Positions 6,409-7,667 of a DNA stretch of 7,667 bases are shown piece after piece. Every line of letters starts with the position of its first letter. The stretch's first letter is position 1. Below the pieces are notes generated by a model. The model was not told where the DNA came from, searched no databases, and saw nothing but the letters and a program-made list of their open reading frames with translations. The stretch comes from Verrucomicrobiota bacterium (GTDB lineage Bacteria > Verrucomicrobiota > Verrucomicrobiia > Chthoniobacterales > Terrimicrobiaceae). A program made the translations under genes and the position numbers. The DNA lies in contig JAPLTI010000194.1 of NCBI GenBank assembly GCA_026398285.1, positions 8,996-16,662 of the forward strand. The letters run 5' to 3'.

Positions 6409-6436
6409 GCGCAGGCGATGCGTTCAGATGCCCGCC

Positions 6437-6829
6437 ATGAAAAAACAACTCCGCGATGTTCCCGGTGGTCCGCCGGCCCTTGGTCCCTACTCGCTCGGCG
6501 TGGTGGCCGAGGGGAAATTCGTCTTCGTCTCGGGCATGACTCCATGGGATCCCTCGACAGGAAAAATCGAGCGTGGATCGATCGCCCGCCAGACCGAACT
6601 TGTCCTTGAGAATATCCAAAAGGTGCTCGTCGCCGCCGGGGCAGGATTTGAAAATGTTGTCAGCACCCGAGTCTATCTCTCCGACCTCTCGAAGGAAAAT
6701 TTCCAAGAGATGAACGCGGTCTATGCCCGCTACTTCGGCGAGTCCGCGCCAGCCCGCGCCACGATCGGGGCACAACTTCCGGGCGACTTCGATGTCGAGA
6801 TCGAGTGTGTGGCAAATCTTTTGGGTTGA
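6437..6829 (+). CDS. ridA: RidA family reactive intermediate/imine deaminase
   Basis: RidA (YjgF/YER057c/UK114 family) hydrolyses reactive enamines and imines, such as 2-aminoacrylate released by PLP enzymes, to ketoacids and ammonia. At 130 residues the length is standard. Family features are ALGPYSLGVVAEGKFVFVSG (14-33), DPSTGKI (38-44), QTELVLENIQKVLVAAGAGF (52-71), VVSTRVYLSDL (74-84), and the active-site region APARATIGAQLP with Arg107, the counterpart of the substrate-binding Arg105 of E. coli RidA, followed by VEIE at 120-123. I chose the ATG at 6437; an ATG nine bases upstream (6428) and one at 6392 are possible, but the latter adds an Arg-rich tail not seen in the family. It is divergent from the MEKHLA gene and its stop overlaps the candidate rpmH promoter. 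Confidence 0.92.
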   Translation: MKKQLRDVPGGPPALGPYSLGVVAEGKFVFVSGMTPWDPSTGKIERGSIARQTELVLENIQKVLVAAGAGFENVVSTRVYLSDLSKENFQEMNAVYARYFGESAPARATIGAQLPGDFDVEIECVANLLG

Positions 6830-6853
6830 CGCCTTGATTTTCGCCCGTAGCAT
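6826..6853 (+). promoter_or_regulatory. Candidate sigma70-type promoter for rpmH
   Basis: TTGACG (6826-6831), a five-of-six match to the -35 box, is separated by 16 bases from TAGCAT (6848-6853), a four-of-six match to the -10 box. It begins in the ridA stop codon (TTGA) and would start transcription about 10-15 bases before the rpmH ATG, leaving almost no leader. Many bacteria have a strong dedicated rpmH promoter, which fits, but this is a pattern match only. Confidence 0.45.
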
Positions 6854-6874
6854 CTCACCTCCAATTTTGAGATT

Positions 6875-7048
6875 ATGAAACGCACTTATCAGCCTTCCAA
6901 GCGCACGCGCAAGCAGCAGTTCGGTTTCCGCGCCCGTATGAAGACCAAAGCCGGTCGGGCCATCCTGAACCGCCGCCGCCGCCATGGCCGCAAACGCCTG
7001 CTTCCAAAAGGTGTCGAGGTCCACTTCGCAAGACACACCGAAGCCTGA
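6875..7048 (+). CDS. rpmH: Large-subunit ribosomal protein L34 with extended C-terminus
   Basis: L34 (bL34) is a small, highly basic protein of the 50S subunit. The sequence MKRTYQPSKRTRKQQFGFRA followed by RMKTKAGRAILNRRRRHGRK is unmistakable. Typical L34 is about 44-46 residues, ending near GRKRL; this one has 57 because the frame runs on for LLPKGVEVHFARHTEA before TGA. The added part overlaps the start of rnpA in a different frame. No Shine-Dalgarno sequence is seen upstream. It leads the rpmH-rnpA-yidD cluster, which usually sits near the chromosome origin, although no DnaA boxes were recognised here. Confidence 0.93.
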   Translation: MKRTYQPSKRTRKQQFGFRARMKTKAGRAILNRRRRHGRKRLLPKGVEVHFARHTEA

Positions 7049-7412
7049 TCCAGCCGGCCAGCGTTTTCCTAAAACCGCCCGGCTCCGTCAGACCAGGGAT
7101 TTCACACGGGTTCGCGAGCACGGGAAATCATCCCAAGCCCGCCTCATTCGCATCGGTCTCCTCCGCACCGGGGGAGCCGACTCCGCGAAGGTGGGCATCA
7201 TCACCTCCCGCCGCGTCGGTGGTGCAGTCGTTCGCAACAAGGTGCGCCGCCGTCTGCGGGAAATCCTCAAGTCCTGTATCTCCCAAATCCCTGCCGGATT
7301 TCTCGTGGTGATCGTTGCCAAGTCGGCCGCTGCCGAGGCCCCCTTTGAACAATTAAAAGCGGAATGGTTGCTTCTTGCCCGCCGACTTTCTATTTTGCCG
7401 CCTCTCGAATGA
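7011..7412 (+). CDS. rnpA: Ribonuclease P protein component
   Basis: RnpA is the protein subunit that helps RNase P RNA bind and mature the 5' ends of tRNAs. Conserved parts are RFPKTARLRQTRDFTRVREHGK, the central strands (ARLIRIGLL, KVGIITSRRVGGAVVRNKVR with the RNR motif) and RRRLREILKSC. The 133-residue form starts at GTG 7011; an ATG at 6984 in the same frame gives 142 residues. No start exists between 7011 and the conserved RFPKTARLR, so either start overlaps rpmH (38 or 65 bases). I prefer 7011 because it avoids most of the conserved L34 core, but this is a weak preference. The stop overlaps the yidD start as ATGA, so the two are probably translationally coupled. Confidence 0.9.
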   Translation: MSRSTSQDTPKPDPAGQRFPKTARLRQTRDFTRVREHGKSSQARLIRIGLLRTGGADSAKVGIITSRRVGGAVVRNKVRRRLREILKSCISQIPAGFLVVIVAKSAAAEAPFEQLKAEWLLLARRLSILPPLE

Positions 7413-7666
7413 AACACCTGCTCATCGCTCTGATCCGCTGCTACCAGCTTGTGGTCTCTCCGTTTCTGCAGGTGATCTGCGGTCCGGGTTGCGGTTGCCG
7501 GTTCGAGCCGTCCTGTTCACGGTATTTCATTTCAGCCCTCCAGAATCACGGAACCCTCCGTGGCACGCTTCTCGGCCTTCGTCGAATGGGGCGTTGTCAC
7601 CCTTGGGGCGGTTGCGGTTATGACCCCGTGCCGCCAGCATTCAAACCTCTCTCACCTATAAATTAA
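7409..7666 (+). CDS. yidD: YidD membrane protein insertion efficiency factor
   Basis: YidD is a small membrane-associated protein thought to aid YidC-dependent insertion of inner-membrane proteins. The 85-residue sequence has the family core: KHLLIALIRCYQLVVSPFL (2-20, amphipathic or membrane-associated), CRFEPSCSRYFISALQNHG (30-48), GLRRMGRCHPWGGCGYDPVP (56-75). A short insert, GPGCG, precedes CRFEPSCS, giving seven cysteines (11, 24, 28, 30, 36, 63, 69). The ATG at 7409 overlaps the rnpA TGA; the longer in-frame start at 7364 lies wholly within rnpA and adds a non-conserved stretch. The stop TAA is at 7664-7666, one base from the window end. yidC would be expected next. Confidence 0.92.
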   Translation: MKHLLIALIRCYQLVVSPFLQVICGPGCGCRFEPSCSRYFISALQNHGTLRGTLLGLRRMGRCHPWGGCGYDPVPPAFKPLSPIN

Positions 7667-7667
7667 T

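Noticed and set aside
6857..6863. CACCTCC before rpmH, identical to the 16S anti-Shine-Dalgarno
   Set aside because: On the sense strand it cannot pair with the ribosome's anti-Shine-Dalgarno, and a seven-base match is expected by chance.
6830..6874. Replication origin or DnaA boxes next to rpmH
   Set aside because: rpmH is often near oriC, but no TTATCCACA-like boxes or AT-rich unwinding region were seen.
6248..7036. 262-codon minus-strand frame opposite ridA and rpmH
   Set aside because: Crosses two well-supported plus-strand genes and their promoter region; no family resemblance.

Overview
The window is a fully coding, fairly GC-rich bacterial chromosome segment. It carries ten genes with homology or clear coding character upstream of yidD, plus yidD itself, and no mobile element, tRNA, rRNA or CRISPR array. 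The closest fit I can suggest is a Verrucomicrobiota-type bacterium. The reasons are the layout TPR protein / ExbB with a signal peptide / two different ExbD proteins, the mostly Shine-Dalgarno-free starts, and the cysteine-rich YidD. This is inference from gene content only; no marker gene proves it.

Positions 38-3845 (+) form one tightly packed envelope operon: a TPR-like protein with a damaged or missing 5' end, an ExbB/TolQ/MotA-type proton channel subunit with an unusual C-terminal CX2C-X10-CX2C zinc-ribbon-like tail, two non-identical ExbD/TolR subunits, and a 450-residue AsmA-like membrane-anchored protein starting 10 bases after the second exbD. Together they look like a proton-motive-force-driven envelope module with no tonB in view. 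A perfect 38-bp palindrome (3849-3886) closes this block.

Positions 3927-6345 hold two convergent units. thiD (+) encodes the hydroxymethylpyrimidine (phosphate) kinase of thiamine synthesis. Opposite it lies a two-gene minus-strand operon: a small MEKHLA-domain (PAS-like) protein followed, with an ATGA start/stop overlap, by an RlmI/RlmK-type rRNA methyltransferase. The thiD and methyltransferase 3' ends overlap by 22 bases.

Positions 6437-7666 (+) contain ridA (reactive imine/enamine deaminase), then the classic rpmH-rnpA-yidD cluster (ribosomal protein L34, RNase P protein, YidD membrane insertion factor). A candidate promoter for rpmH overlaps the ridA stop codon. rpmH has an extended 3' end that overlaps the start of rnpA in another frame, and rnpA overlaps yidD by ATGA. 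yidC would be expected next, beyond the window.

Most of the window is ordinary core genome. The points that stand out are the zinc-ribbon ExbB with twin ExbDs and an AsmA-like partner, the long perfect palindrome, the MEKHLA-methyltransferase coupling, the rpmH/rnpA overlap and the broken 5' end of the first gene. I do not see convincing evidence for an entirely new system.
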